This document shows, in pieces, positions 45,431-57,027 of a stretch of 64,000 nucleotides of DNA. The position numbers and the translations under genes were made by a program. The notes below the pieces were generated by a model that ran no database searches, was not told the origin of the DNA, and was given only the letters and a program-made list of their open reading frames with translations. The number at the start of each line of letters is the position of its first letter. Position 1 is the first letter of the stretch. The DNA is from Symsagittifera roscoffensis (taxonomy: Eukaryota; Xenacoelomorpha; Acoela; Convolutidae): NCBI RefSeq assembly GCF_963678635.1, contig NC_087065.1:10253579-10317578 (forward strand), in the 5' to 3' direction.

Positions 45431-46719
45431 GCATAAAAAGTTTAAAACGAGCAGTTTAGCTCGAGCCAGATTATTAAGTGGTATGCGATCTTGGCGGGGG
45501 CTTCGAAAATCCAGAGCTTAACCCCTCGAGAGAACAATGGTTTTGATAATCGCTCTGAATAAAAAAACTTCCCGATCATTTATACTTCTCATTTTCTTCG
45601 AAAGTCGGAACAAAAACATGGTCTTTGTGCTTACAGTTTTGATTTAGTTCATCCGAAAAAACGAACAAAATCTGCAGTTTTTTTTTCAAATTGGTTGAGA
45701 TTAGACAAAATTGGAGAGACCAAAAGTTTGTAAAAATTTTACCAGGATTTTTATGGTGCAATTTATGCCAAGCTCGGAACCAAAGTTTTACACCCAAAAT
45801 GGATCCTATTGGTTTTTTTAGTTGAGTAAAAATTACGCTAAAACTACCCAACTGATTGATAAAAAAAAGTTTGAAACAGCTAACAAAACTCTTGTTGGGT
45901 AAAGTTTTATAAATCTATAGAAGATAATCTATTTTTGTTTGACAGCCAAAAAAAGTCATTTTCACAATGTAGAACTCAAAATCTTTGATTGAATACAAAT
46001 TTTAAACGTTTTGAGCAGTTTTTTGGAGAATTTTATCTTTTAAAAGTTTGTTGGTCTCGGTAAGAGGATTTTTTGACATATTTTTTTTCCATCAATTATT
46101 TTGGCAATTTTAGCGTAACTCTTGCTTCACTATAAAAGCAAAATGAAACATTACCCATTTTTAGGGTAAAATTTTGTTTGAGACGATTGCACTAAAAAGT
46201 TTCCGGTGAATTTTTAAGCAACTTTAGTTCCCTTCATTTTTTGTCTACTATTGACGCAAAATGAAAAAAAAAAGTTTTAAGCTTGCAATGTTGCTTGTTT
46301 TGTCCGGCTAATTTGAATCAGCATGCTACAATTTTTAGATATTTTGGATGAAACTGTGTGAAATGATCAGGACCATTTTTTGATGGCTACCGGGCGCAGT
46401 AATTTGGTGTAAACTGTCACTAGCCTATGAGAAGATTTCTCATATTAGTTCAAGTTTTTCCAGTCTCATTTGTTGCTTATTTAGAACTGCACAATTGGTC
46501 CATTTAGGTTTATAGTTTATGGTTCATTGGCATTCGCTTTTAGTATTTAGCGATGATTTGCTCAAGCTCAGAGCTCTCATGGTATCAGGGTATAAATTTT
46601 AAACTCCAGCCTATTCCATTTTTTTATTGAATTCACTCCAATGGGTTGTTGAAAAGTCAACACAAACAGATTGCATTGTTTGAATTAGTTCAAATGGGTT
46701 TATTTCAGTAGTGTGCCGA
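45431..46719. other. AT-rich region without recognisable genes
   Basis: Nothing supported was found. Confidence 0.4.
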
Positions 46720-46965
46720 TTGGGACGGGGGGACCGGTGGTACGCGCCTCTTCAATTCCGTTTGCCAAAATTTTGCAAAGGGTCCCTTATTTGGTATAGT
46801 TTTACGAGGTTCGTTTTGGACTGAACATCATCAAAAAACTTCTAAGGGCACCTTAGGCGACAATAGGAATAAATTTGAGGGAGAAGGGCGCGTCGAAAAA
46901 ACTCAAATTTTTGTTCAAATATTTTAAAAAACTGCTCAAAACGTCATTTTTAGCCTGTTTTTTTT
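46720..46965 (+). repeat. Dispersed repeat, copy 3 (satellite-related, most diverged)
   Basis: GGGACGGGGGGACCGGTGG, GCAAAGGGTCCCTTATTTGG, TCTAAGGGCACCTTAGGCG and GGCGCGTCGAAAAAACTC keep the order of copies 1 and 2, with more differences. Confidence 0.6.
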
Positions 46966-47352
46966 CAACGTATTGCCTGCGGAGCAGAAAATTTTTGACT
47001 TATAAGAATCTTTTTAGCATTTTCGGAGAGCTTGGAAAATCAAACAGATCGACTTAAGCAAAGGTCGAAAAAATTTTCAATTTTTTAAAAACCACTCGCT
47101 CTCTAGACAAATTTCTGCGCAGGCCACTGGTTCAAATGATAGACTTTTTCATTTTGGAAAAAAATTAGGCCAAGCACAAATCAAAGGATTTCGTAAACAT
47201 TTTTATTCTACGGTTCTGAAATTGTTTTGCTTTTTAAAGGAAACTATTTCTGAAAATTTCAAGTCGTTCTCAATGAATGTTGTTTAATCAAGCTCCTATT
47301 GTTCATTTTCAAGTAAAGATTTAGGGTATTGCTTCCGAAGTTCCTTCGTTCG

Positions 47353-47365
47353 TTCTATCTATCTA

Positions 47366-47399
<34 letters not shown>
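47353..47399. repeat. CTAT/CT microsatellite
   Basis: Five CTAT-type repeats grade into about fifteen CT dinucleotides. Confidence 0.95.
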
Positions 47400-47402
<3 letters not shown>

Positions 47403-47461
47403 GTCCCCTCAAAACGGTATCTTGCTTAGTAAACTCAGAGGGGCAACTCAGGTTCACTACC

Positions 47462-48801
47462 ATGTACAAAATGTTTAAGTTGGTGGCAATTTTTCTGTAC
47501 GGTATTAAGTCGCTTGCCCCCTTTGTACTGCTCTTAAACTTGCACCGGTTGCACTCACCATTGCTAGAACTTCTATTTGTAATATATTTTAAATAAATAT
47601 TGTCCAAATTTTTTCAATGTTACAATGTAAAAGCTATATGCTTTTTGCTTCTGCTTCAGTTTCCAATAGATAGGTTTCCTACCAATTATAAGAAAGGGGA
47701 TAGATTCCCATTTCCAGGGGCTGGGGCTGAGGATTTTGCCAGTTGTGAGCTTACATGCAGTTTTGGTCTTAAACGCCAAAGGTAAGTTAAAGGTCAACCC
47801 GGGTTCAACCGTGGTCAAGCTTTCATACTTACGTTTAAAATCCATTGAGGGTCCTACCTACCAAATATCCCAAATTCCCAATAATATCCCGAAAATACCC
47901 CCATAATATCACTTTGACAGTATCTATTACCACTTTTTCTGAGAAAAAATTTATAATCATCAAAGGAGTCGCCTGAAAGTTTCGTTCTCGCCGGGTACGG
48001 GTCTTTTTCCGGGGTTCTCAAACAGTGTCTATTGGCGCTATGAAATCATTATGCCCTCATTCAATTTTTTGCGTAAATTGCCTATTTCGGTGTATGGGGT
48101 GTTTTTCCCAAGTGCTAATAACTACCGTTCCAACCGTTAGAAATTCCTCTCAACATGACTTATCTTGCCACTACCTATCATTCCTTAGAGTTTCACTGCC
48201 TATCATCCTTCCCCTCCCACGTTCACTGGGGGCCGAGAAACGAGTTCCGGAAGTAAGGGGTGGGTTTGTGAATTTAGGGCATAAAACTGGAAGTAGGGTC
48301 CAGGGAGTCTGGGGTTCTAAACTTAACTAGGTCAATAGCACTAAATCATGGTCCCATTCTAACCGCTAGATGTTGAGCTGTGATAGGGCAATTCGCACTT
48401 CCGGAACCGTTATCATTTGCTCCAGGGGTCTGATCATCTCTAGTATTCGTCCGAAGAGTTCCATAAAGTCAGCTTCAATTTGTGTGGGGCTACCATTTTA
48501 ACTTAGACGATTCTAACTTATTTTGGACTTGACCGCTTGTGTACCTTCTACTCGTCGTATTTTTCAGTGAATACCAAGCTACGTGCTTCTTATTAACCTT
48601 CACTACACTGCAGGCATTTCTCAAGGAAAAACTCTCAATCGAGTTCTGAGTTTGGCAAAAAGTGTTAGGATTACCGATCCTACATCAAGATTATATTTGT
48701 TCCTGAATCTCCGGTATCTGGAAAAGCTGGAATATGAAAACATTGGGTATCACAGTTTGTATTCCAATGCCATTTTCGGTAACGTTAATTTAGCAGTGTA
48801 A
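47462..48801 (+). CDS. Candidate small secreted-protein gene, exons uncertain
   Basis: Three pieces look coding. 47462-47524 starts ATG and reads MYKMFKLVAIFLYGIKSLAP, a possible signal peptide, before a GTACTG donor. 47660-47781 has a strong acceptor (CTGCTTCAG) and donor (AAAG|GTAAGTT) and reads a Pro/Gly-rich piece with two cysteines, FASCELTCSFGLKRQ. 48614-48801 has an acceptor (ACACTGCAG) and reads SLAKSVRITDPTSRLYLF to a stop. The first two join in phase, but the second and third do not, so another exon would be needed or one piece is false. The 0.8-kb gap holds sequence like the 2.48-kb LTR. I do not recognise the family. Confidence 0.3.
47990..48480 (-). repeat. Degraded relative of the 2.48-kb LTR
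   Basis: Words CAAGTGCTAATA, a CCTATCATCC word, GGGGGCCGAGAAA, GGAAGTA, CATTCTAACCG and CCAGGGGTCTGA follow the order of GTGCTAATAGC, CCTACCATCC, GGGGTCGAGAAA, GGAAGTAATAA, CATTCTGACCA and CCAGGGGTCCCAGAGG at about 11940-12270 in the young LTR. Similarity is patchy, so this is an old or different subfamily copy. Orientation is given as for the young element. Confidence 0.45.
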
Positions 48802-50499
48802 ATTGAATTTGAACTGAGGGAAACAAAAATCTACCAACAGAACCAGTTAATCTTTTCCACTTAACGTTTTAGTACTCCAATGCAACATTTTTATTTGAAA
48901 TTGAAAATAAAGTACTCCCATTAAAACACTTTAATTTTCAAAGTACACTTCAAAACACAGTGAATGTCAACATGTCACAGCAACTGTTCTCGAATTGAGG
49001 CGGACTGAAGGAATTGGCTAAGATATTCATTTTTCCATCATCCTTCCTGCTGAGTTTTTGTTGATAACTCTTCAATTTTCAACCATCTTTCATTCATAGT
49101 TTAAGCCGCCTTACATTTCCTTTTTGTCTAACTTTTGTTACTTCCTTTTAATAATTCGCCACCTATAGCGGAAATTAAAATATTCATTCACCCTTTTTTC
49201 ACTCTTTTATGAATTTGTTCAAAATGGCCAATAACAACAAAATTTTGATCGTCATTATAGATAGCATTATAACAAAAATTGTACCGAAAGAACCCAACAG
49301 CGTGAAGTGGCGGTTTTTGAGGCTGATAATTTCTCTAGTAGTATAAAATAATGAAAACAGCCCAATCGTAAAAAGGGGAATATACGAGCTGAATTTTCAT
49401 TGATGCATTTTTTAAATCGTAACCAACCACCTTTTTTAAGGATTGTGCTTTGATTATTTACTACTATCATCGAGTGATTTTATTTCAAACACACGTTTTC
49501 TTTTTTTGCATTCACTCCCAGGAATTGAGATTGCAATGTGCGATGAAGCTCCTATAATTATACCGTGACAAAATATCTCCGAAGTTAGACCAAAAATTGC
49601 CTAAAGACTTTCAACTGATATTCATTTTTGGTCGAGTTACTGAATTTTTGCTTCTTGGTTTGTTTTCCGTATCGCCTTTAGGAAAATTTCTCTGATTACA
49701 TTAAAATTTTAGTTGTAGTTTCCTACAAGGTTGCAATTAACATAAATTAATTCCTCCAGCATTTTTAAGGCTGCATTTGAAACACGAAGCAAAACAACCT
49801 GTGATTTTTGTTTCATTCACCCTTACAAAGTGGTTTATACAAGGAAGCAAAATCGATTGAACGTTTTTACGACCTTTTTATTTTTCATGCTGTCAGAGGA
49901 AACTTTTTGGGACGGAATCAGTTTAATTCCCTTTTTATGCTTCCCTAAGGACAACAAAGATGTCTTTGTTTTTTTCCCGGTCAGCCAATTTTGCACGATA
50001 TCTTGGCATCAAAAATTGAAGGTTAAAGTATGAACAAACTCAATTGTAACACTTTTTAGATTAGCATTCCAAAACACACAACATTCCGAAACATTTCATA
50101 GGCAATTTTTTGTTTTCGTTGTGACAAAGTTAGTTATTTAAAAAGCTTCAGAAAAGATGAAAAATACCAATAATTCAGAAGCTCAAGAGATAATGGATAA
50201 CAAACGAGAAAGTTTGTAGTCATATATGCCGATAAAAGTTTTATAGAAAATCATTATTGTTGTCTACACAAAAAAGTATTGAACCTATTTCCTACCTCAT
50301 TTTTATAATTTTTCAGCCACAAAATTCTAAAACAATTTCGATAATCTCGAATAATTTGGATAATATTTTGATTTTGACTTCAATGGAAAAAAACTTGCTT
50401 TCGCTCGCTTAACATGCTGTTTTTTTCTAAGGTATAGACATTAATTCGCCACATTGCCACCCTAGTCCGGCTAATGAAGGCACCACTACAAAAAAAAAG
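48802..50499. other. AT-rich region without confident genes
   Basis: An open stretch 49830-50033 reads like protein (VFTTFLFFMLSEETFWDG) but has no clear splice or motif support. Nothing else was noted. Confidence 0.4.
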
Positions 50500-51409
50500 A
50501 ACAAGACTACGTGTATCAGGTCAATGCCCTGAATGTTTTAACTGTCTTTTAAGCTCAACGGAATAGTGTTCGCTTTAAAAAAAATGATAAAAATGTCAAG
50601 AAAAAATGAAAAACGAAATTCAATTTTTAATTTTTTTTAAATACATCCTCACGACACGCCACGGAAAGTACAAAGGGATACTTTTCGCTTAAAGCGAAGT
50701 ATAAACAAGACCAAAACCCATGCCTCAGTTCACTTCAAAACGATTTCCAAGACAGGTTAAATCACGCTTTACGGATTAAAATCACAACTTACGCGTTAAT
50801 AGCACGATAAAATTAAGCATAAAATTTCCAAATAAACCAGTGACGATAGTGACAAAATTTATTTAATGAGATTAGTTTTTTCTTTCAGAAGATTTTTTCG
50901 TTCCAAATTTCGTAATGAAAGTAACGGAATATTTGTGCTCGGGGTGGGTTTTTTTTTCTTCAGACAAATTTCGACTTCTTACCTAGCTATTTTTGACAAA
51001 ATTTTTATATGTCACTTAAAAGGTACTGTTAACTTAAATTCAAAAAAATATTTCACCTGTGATCATTTTTCCTAAGGAATGGGGGTTTAAAGATTGCCAT
51101 TTTGGCCAATTTGGGACAGATAAAGCGCGATATATTTCGCGCTCTTAACGCGTAAGCGGAGATTTAATCCGTCTTAGAACTCGTTCCAAATTGGTTGAAA
51201 GAAGCTTATTTGCCATTCATTTGTTACAAGAAGCGATTATTGTACTTTTGTTTTTTAACTGGCGTGTGGGGGGATAATTTTCAACAATAATCTCAAATTT
51301 AAAAAAAAAATCATTTTTTATTCCATTTAATTTTTTTTATGTTATTACTCCTTCATAGACCTTAAAAGGCAGTCGGAACATTCAGAACTTTGCCCTGATT
51401 AGTCTTGTT
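50500..51409. mobile_element. Foldback transposon, complete, 910 bp
   Basis: The left end AACAAGACTACGTGTATC and CCCTGAATGTTTTAACTG is mirrored by the right end CAGTCGGAACATTCAGAACT to AGTCTTGTT. Further in, TTACGCGTTAATAGCACGAT (near 50791) mirrors CGCTCTTAACGCGTAAGC (near 51141). So the arms are imperfect inverted repeats several hundred bases long around a short middle. There is no transposase ORF. Target duplications are not clear. Confidence 0.75.
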
Positions 51410-53319
51410 TCTATTTATTAAATAGCCAGTTTTGGTTGAAGTTTGCTATATCATCTTAAAAAAGTTGAGATCATCTTCAAAAAAATTCTTCTTACCTCCG
51501 ACTACATTTTTGTGAAATTTTGAGGTCTAAAAATGCCAATTTAGCTTATTTTAGACAGCATACTCTCAATAATCACGCGTGAGCTGTGATTTAAACATAG
51601 CCCTTACGCTAAATTTACATGCTTGAAAAGATCATTTATACTAGCAATGTTTTTTTTTTAACTTTATTTATTTTCACAAATTGGTTCAGAGGGTTATTGA
51701 AAAAAAAACATAAAAAAATTGCGCATTATTAGACATAGTGTAGTTTTTTTAGCACCAGATTGAGTTGAGCTTAGTCCATTTTGTGGTAAACTTAGGATTG
51801 TTTACTCAATAGAAAGCAACAAATGTGCTCCAATAAATTTTCGCTGATAAAAAATATTTTTGTTCACTTTCTGGAATTAAATGACGGAATATTTATACTT
51901 GGACTGCTTTGTTTATGCATTATGCACTGTGAAAAAACATATTTTTTCTTTTTAAAGACATTCATTAACAAGGAAAAACAGGCGTGATCAAAAAACAATC
52001 CAACTCAATGAATTATATCACTGGAGTTCGGCAGACTTTTAGAAAAAGAATCACTTCAATGTCTCAAATTTTTGTGAAGTGAGAGAAGATCTATTTTATA
52101 CAAGTTTGTAAAATAACAATTTAAAAATGGTGAATTTTTCAAAAGAAAATGTAAAACAATGTTATCAAATTTTCATATAAAAGTTTGTAACCTTTATTAA
52201 GTTCTTTCGGAAAACTTGCCGTAAATAGGCCAAAAAAGGTGCCTCATTTCATAAAAAATAATGTCTATAACGGAATACTTTGTCGCTTACGCTCTAATAG
52301 AGCAAAATATCTCAGCGCTAACTATCTCATAATAGACAAATTGAGATTTTTGCAGCCTCGTAATATTAAAAAAGAAAAATCACAGGTGAAACCCATTTCC
52401 CATTTCGGTCTCAGGATATCAAAATCTTTCAGAGGGTAAAAAAACGTTCCGTCAAAAACTGATAGTTTTTAAATCGATATCTATATGACTTAGGCATCCC
52501 ACACAAAATTATAAAAATTACTGTCAGAAAAAAAACTCAACTGTTGTTTTGCATCAAATTTGAAGTATCGCGATGAAGCAGTAACTTCTCCTGGTCAAAG
52601 GCACAATTTTTTTTCAAATGATTAATTTGAATACTTGCTTGGTACTTGTTTGTGTTCGATTAGTTTTTGTTTGAAATACAGTGAAACACCGCATCTAAAG
52701 ATTTATAATGGTCGGCTTATTTTCTTTTGATTTACTGTACCTTTTTATAATTCAAGTTACCACTAAGTTGCTAAAGGTCTCTCTTGTTCACACTTGAAAA
52801 TTTCTTCAAAAAATACCTGCTTCTTTTTCCTGATACTTTCTCCTCTTGAGAATTGAGTTAGAGATAAACACCAGCGATTTGCTTTATTTTTATTCCATTT
52901 TAAATAGTTATCGGCCATAATTGTGAACTAATATACTTCATCGCATTTCAGATTATTCCCCATTTCGCTTTATTTCTGACCCTGATTGTTGTAAATTCCG
53001 TCGAACTACAAGGTTGTTTCTCTTTTTAAAGTTGGTGCTCAAGCGTCCTTACCAAAGTCTACCTCAAAAGTTGAGCTTTTAGAGTTGGTATGTTCATTTA
53101 AACATATCTGCGCTTCATAAACGCCCGAGTTATAGTCCTCACAACCAAATTGATATCCACATTGTTATTTACAGCCCGGTTTTTCACTGATATTTTACAT
53201 TTCTTTTTGAGTTCAACGACATCAAAGTTTTTGACTGATCTATGTAAATTGGTGCCCATTTGTTATGTGTAATTCCCTTGTGTAAGGGTACTATACTTAA
53301 TCATATTCTATCATCTACT
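51410..53319. other. AT-rich region, degraded foldback pieces only
   Basis: Fragments near 51530-51610 and 52235-52340 recall the foldback family. The last few hundred bases are the upstream region of the gene at 53320; no TATA box is certain. Confidence 0.4.
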
Positions 53320-53374
53320 ATGAAGAGCTTCTTTGGATTTTTGGCTGTTGTCTTCACTGTTATCGGTGTATGTG
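53320..53374 (+). CDS. Candidate small membrane protein, exon 1
   Basis: ATG at 53320 starts MKSFFGFLAVVFTVIGVC, a classic signal peptide or first membrane helix, ending one base into a codon at a strong donor G|GTAAGT (53375). Together with exon 2 (55706-56031) it gives a 126-residue product. The hydrophobic run continues seamlessly across the splice. I do not recognise the family. Confidence 0.55.
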
Positions 53375-55705
53375 GTAAGTTCAGGGTGCATTTTTTTGAG
53401 TGTTGTTGGTAAACGCTCCCTCACCATCATTTTGTAATCTCTTGAGACTTTTATTTTAGGCTGTCTCGCCCTACAATTCCGGGTTTTTAGCTGTGGGGGT
53501 CGAGGTGCATTAATAATTTTAAAAATGAACGTGTTTTCAACCAAATTTAGGTGCTCGATCCTCCTAACTACCAACGCTAAACCATATCTCTTTTAGAAAA
53601 AAAAAACGCGATTTAGGTGATATTCAGCATTAAGCTGATTTTCAACTCTGCGTGGTGAACAAACTTTTTAAAATCATACCTTTTTTGCCAGTTTTGAAAT
53701 CAAAAACTAACGTTTCCAGTCGGTAGCCCATTACTATTTATTTGTTAAAAAACGCAAATTAACGTGGTTTGTAGCAAAATTTTGGTTCTTTAAAGCCATT
53801 TTTCGACCTTAATGGCACGTAACAAAAATTTTGAAATTAGTTAAGAATTTTAAAAACAAATTCCAGTACTGTTACAGGGAAAAACAGCGAACAAAACAAG
53901 TACTGTAGCAGTACTGATCCAGTACTACAACCATCAGTTTTTTCTTGTTCAACTGTTTTTATCCTGGAACAGTACAGCGAAGAACATAAAACAGTTTTTT
54001 TACTGAAACAATACTGAATATTACCGTCAGCCGAATCCCAGCATCCATAGACTTAAAGTGTTGGTCGTACAATTCTATAAATTATGTAATCAAAGTGCTA
54101 GTCATACAAGTTTTCTACATTTTGCTAAAATGGCGCAATCGTACTTTAAAGAGTTTTTTTCTGGTTTTGGCACAAAAACCTGTATATCGTCTTGAAAAAG
54201 AAACTTTGGCAAAAAGTACAAATTCCATAAGAGGAAATTATATGACTAAATTATGACTTATTATATGAGTTATTTTTTTCATTGTGGAATCAAAAAATTT
54301 TTAGAGTGATTTCAAAATTGCCCCTCTTAAAATTTTTTAGGTTTTGTCAAGAACTTTGTACCAATTTTGTATTCCAGCAAACATTTTCCTAAAGAAATTT
54401 TATATGCAAAATTTATTTTTGCATCGAAAGTGTATCCTTTGCAGTTGTTTTCCCAATATGAAAATTGAAAGACTAGGATTTTTGGTCGACCCGGCATTTT
54501 TCTGAAGGCGACTCGCGCTGACAAATTTGAGATTGAAATCGATTGAAATAAATTTTCATACAGATGAAATGCTGTTTAGAAAACAATTTTTGATAACCCA
54601 TTTAGATACGTGAATCAATGTACAGTGGATAATGGATTAAATGGGTTCCTAAATTGAAAAAAAAATTGCAAAAAAACATTAATTTAAATCGATAGAATTT
54701 TGCAAGATAGTTAAAATTATGAAAATCTCAGATTGATTTAAATAACTCTTTTTTTTTGCTTCGGAGCTTGAGGAAAATGTTGTACTCAAGAAAATCTCAA
54801 GAAGAGCAAGAGCCACTCGAAGAAAGTTTTGTACCGCAAACTTTAGTGCTTAAGGGATTTCTTTTCAGATTTTGCAAAAACTAAGGGTTCCCGCGGTAAT
54901 GATAAGTAAACATATGCAGAAAGTTTTTCAAATGTCATTTTTTTTATCGACGTTCAACCCTCAATATTGTTAGGCAATTACCATACAATTAAACTATCAA
55001 GTAAGAAAAAATCATTTTTTGTGCAGAACTTTTAGATATTAGATATCCTCAGAATTTAAATTCAGGCCGAACATCAAAACGAAAAATTAATTGAACGGCA
55101 TTTGTTAACTTTGTGTTTCCACTATTTTGCCATTGCTTGATAGTCTACGAAACCTGAACATAATCTATATATAATCTGTATAAGTTGAGTATGGAAAAAA
55201 GTACTCAAAAATTGATTTATATCGATTTTGTTGTTACTCAAATCGGTAAGAAAAAGAAACGTTGACAAAAAAGGATTTACATCGATTTAGAATTGATTGA
55301 AATTGATTTGTAAGCTATATTTTTCTATTATACTAAATCGATTTTAAATCGACTCATATCAATTTTTTACGGTCTTCTCTACATTATCTGTATAAAACGG
55401 ATTTCAATCCATTTTTTGCCAGTACGGGGACTTAAGCGGCGCCAATCAAGGATAATTTTGAAGAGGAACCTCACTTTTCTTTCTAATTTTACAACATAAA
55501 AATTCTCATAAAATTTTCAATCAAAAGGCTCGAAATTATTTAAAGAAACAGACTGAAACAAAAAAGTTACAAATATTTACTCCCTGTTAAAATGGTAACT
55601 CTGTAATCAAGTTAACAATGGTAACTCTGTAACCACTATATTTTTCCCCAAAGCAAGCTTGGAAAGAATATTTTGAATGAGTCTTGTAAATCCGTTCATT
55701 TCTAG
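53375..55705 (+). other. Intron of the candidate membrane-protein gene
   Basis: A 2.3-kb AT-rich intron with donor GTAAGT and acceptor TTTCTAG. It contains an imperfect inverted repeat at 53866-53975 (GTACTGTTACAGG against CCTGGAACAGTAC) and many ATCGATTT-type words near 54530-54720 and 55200-55380, both likely transposon remains. Confidence 0.5.
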
Positions 55706-56031
55706 GAATCCTTCTGGTCGGCCTGGTAGGGATCATTTGGGGTCCATTGTGTCTTACAACCCACATGGAGACCAGATCACACCTCGGCTGCGGAATAATA
55801 GTCAGAGACCTGAAAACTGCCATCGCTTTACTAGTCTGTGGAGTTGTAGTTCTATCACTAGGAGTTATTGTCATCACAGTCGAGTGTTTAGACAGGAAAA
55901 ACGAAGAGGAGAAAAATCAGAATACGATGAATAATGCAGAAAATGGCAACAGACTCCAAAACAGCGGAAGTTACAGAGCTGTTCCGAAAAGCAGCGTAGT
56001 CACTATGTCAAACGACCTCGACGTTGTTTAG
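55706..56031 (+). CDS. Candidate small membrane protein, exon 2
   Basis: Spliced in phase to 53374, it extends the first hydrophobic segment (ILLVGLVGIIWGPLC). A short loop with cysteines (HLGCGIIVRDLKT) follows, then a second membrane helix, AIALLVCGVVVLSLGVIVIT, and a polar 50-residue tail with SYRAVPKSS, ending DLDVV and TAG. The whole product has two membrane segments, or a signal peptide plus one, with an Asn/Lys/Glu-rich cytoplasmic-type tail; the tyrosine in SYRAVP could be a sorting or binding motif. The exon is richer in GC than its flanks. Extra exons cannot be excluded. Family and function are unknown. Confidence 0.6.
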
Positions 56032-56564
56032 ATTAGATTCATATTTATTCATGGATTCTCTTTAACTATCCCACTTTTTGCAGAGGGGGGAGGGAGATCG
56101 TCAATTTTTTAATAATTCCTTTTTGCTAAACCTAAATGTTTGCTGGGAAAAGGGGATATTAATTGCTAGATAAAAAAAGGGATTGTTAAAGAGATCATAC
56201 TTATATTTATATTTTTGTCTTGGCTACATAATGAAACTAACATTTTTGATAAACAAATTTTTAGCCAATATGGCTACCCGAAGCGAGTTTAGAAAGTAAT
56301 AATGTTTGAAGCTAAATTTTATACAAAAAAATAGGAAAATCAAGCTTTTACAGGCAAACACAGAGTGGTGTCAGAAGTTTCATAAAAAGAGACCAGCAAA
56401 TTTTTTTTGAAATATAATTGTAGATGAAACATTCCAGGCCTTAAAAACCATAGAAAATCCGGCTATTCATATCCGCAAAAGATAATTTTTATCCGCTGAC
56501 CCAAGGTTTAAATTGCAACGTGTCCATTGTACATACACTTTGTTGTTTCGACTTTCAAAGAAGT
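56032..56564. other. AT-rich flank of the membrane-protein gene
   Basis: Probably its 3' untranslated region, then intergenic DNA. No clear polyadenylation signal was seen close to the stop. Confidence 0.4.
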
Positions 56565-57027
56565 GTCGAAATAGTTTCGTTCTTTATTCTCCAGACAATT
56601 TTATACTTTTTAAGTGGCTGTTTCTGACGGAAACTTATTGGATCATTTTAAAACTACAAATGTCTTAGATCAAATTAAAAGATATTTTGTGTGTCGTCAT
56701 TTTCCGCAGAATTACGAGAATTTGAAAATTCCAGTTTGGCTTATTTGGGATATTTAATGCGCGATATAATTTATTCTATTAACGCGTAAGCGGCGAATTA
56801 ATCATGGTAGGAAGTCGTACCAAACAAGAGGCGTGCTAGTTCTTCTTATTAAAATGTTGCTATTTTCCAAACAAAGATGGCGGAAGATTTTGAATTAAAA
56901 AAATTAAATCAAAAATTTTTTTTTCTGGGAAAATTTCATCATTCTCTAAATTGAAATATACTTCATGGACGTTAGAGAGCAGTCAGAACATTCAGGAAGT
57001 CATCGCCATGATACGAACAGTCTTGTT
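56565..57027. mobile_element. Foldback element family, right arm
   Basis: CTCCAGACAATTTTATACTT, AACGCGTAAGCGGCGAATTA, then CAGTCAGAACATTCAGGAAG and, at the end, GATACGAACAGTCTTGTT match the right arms at 28255-28754 and 50950-51409. Confidence 0.65.
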
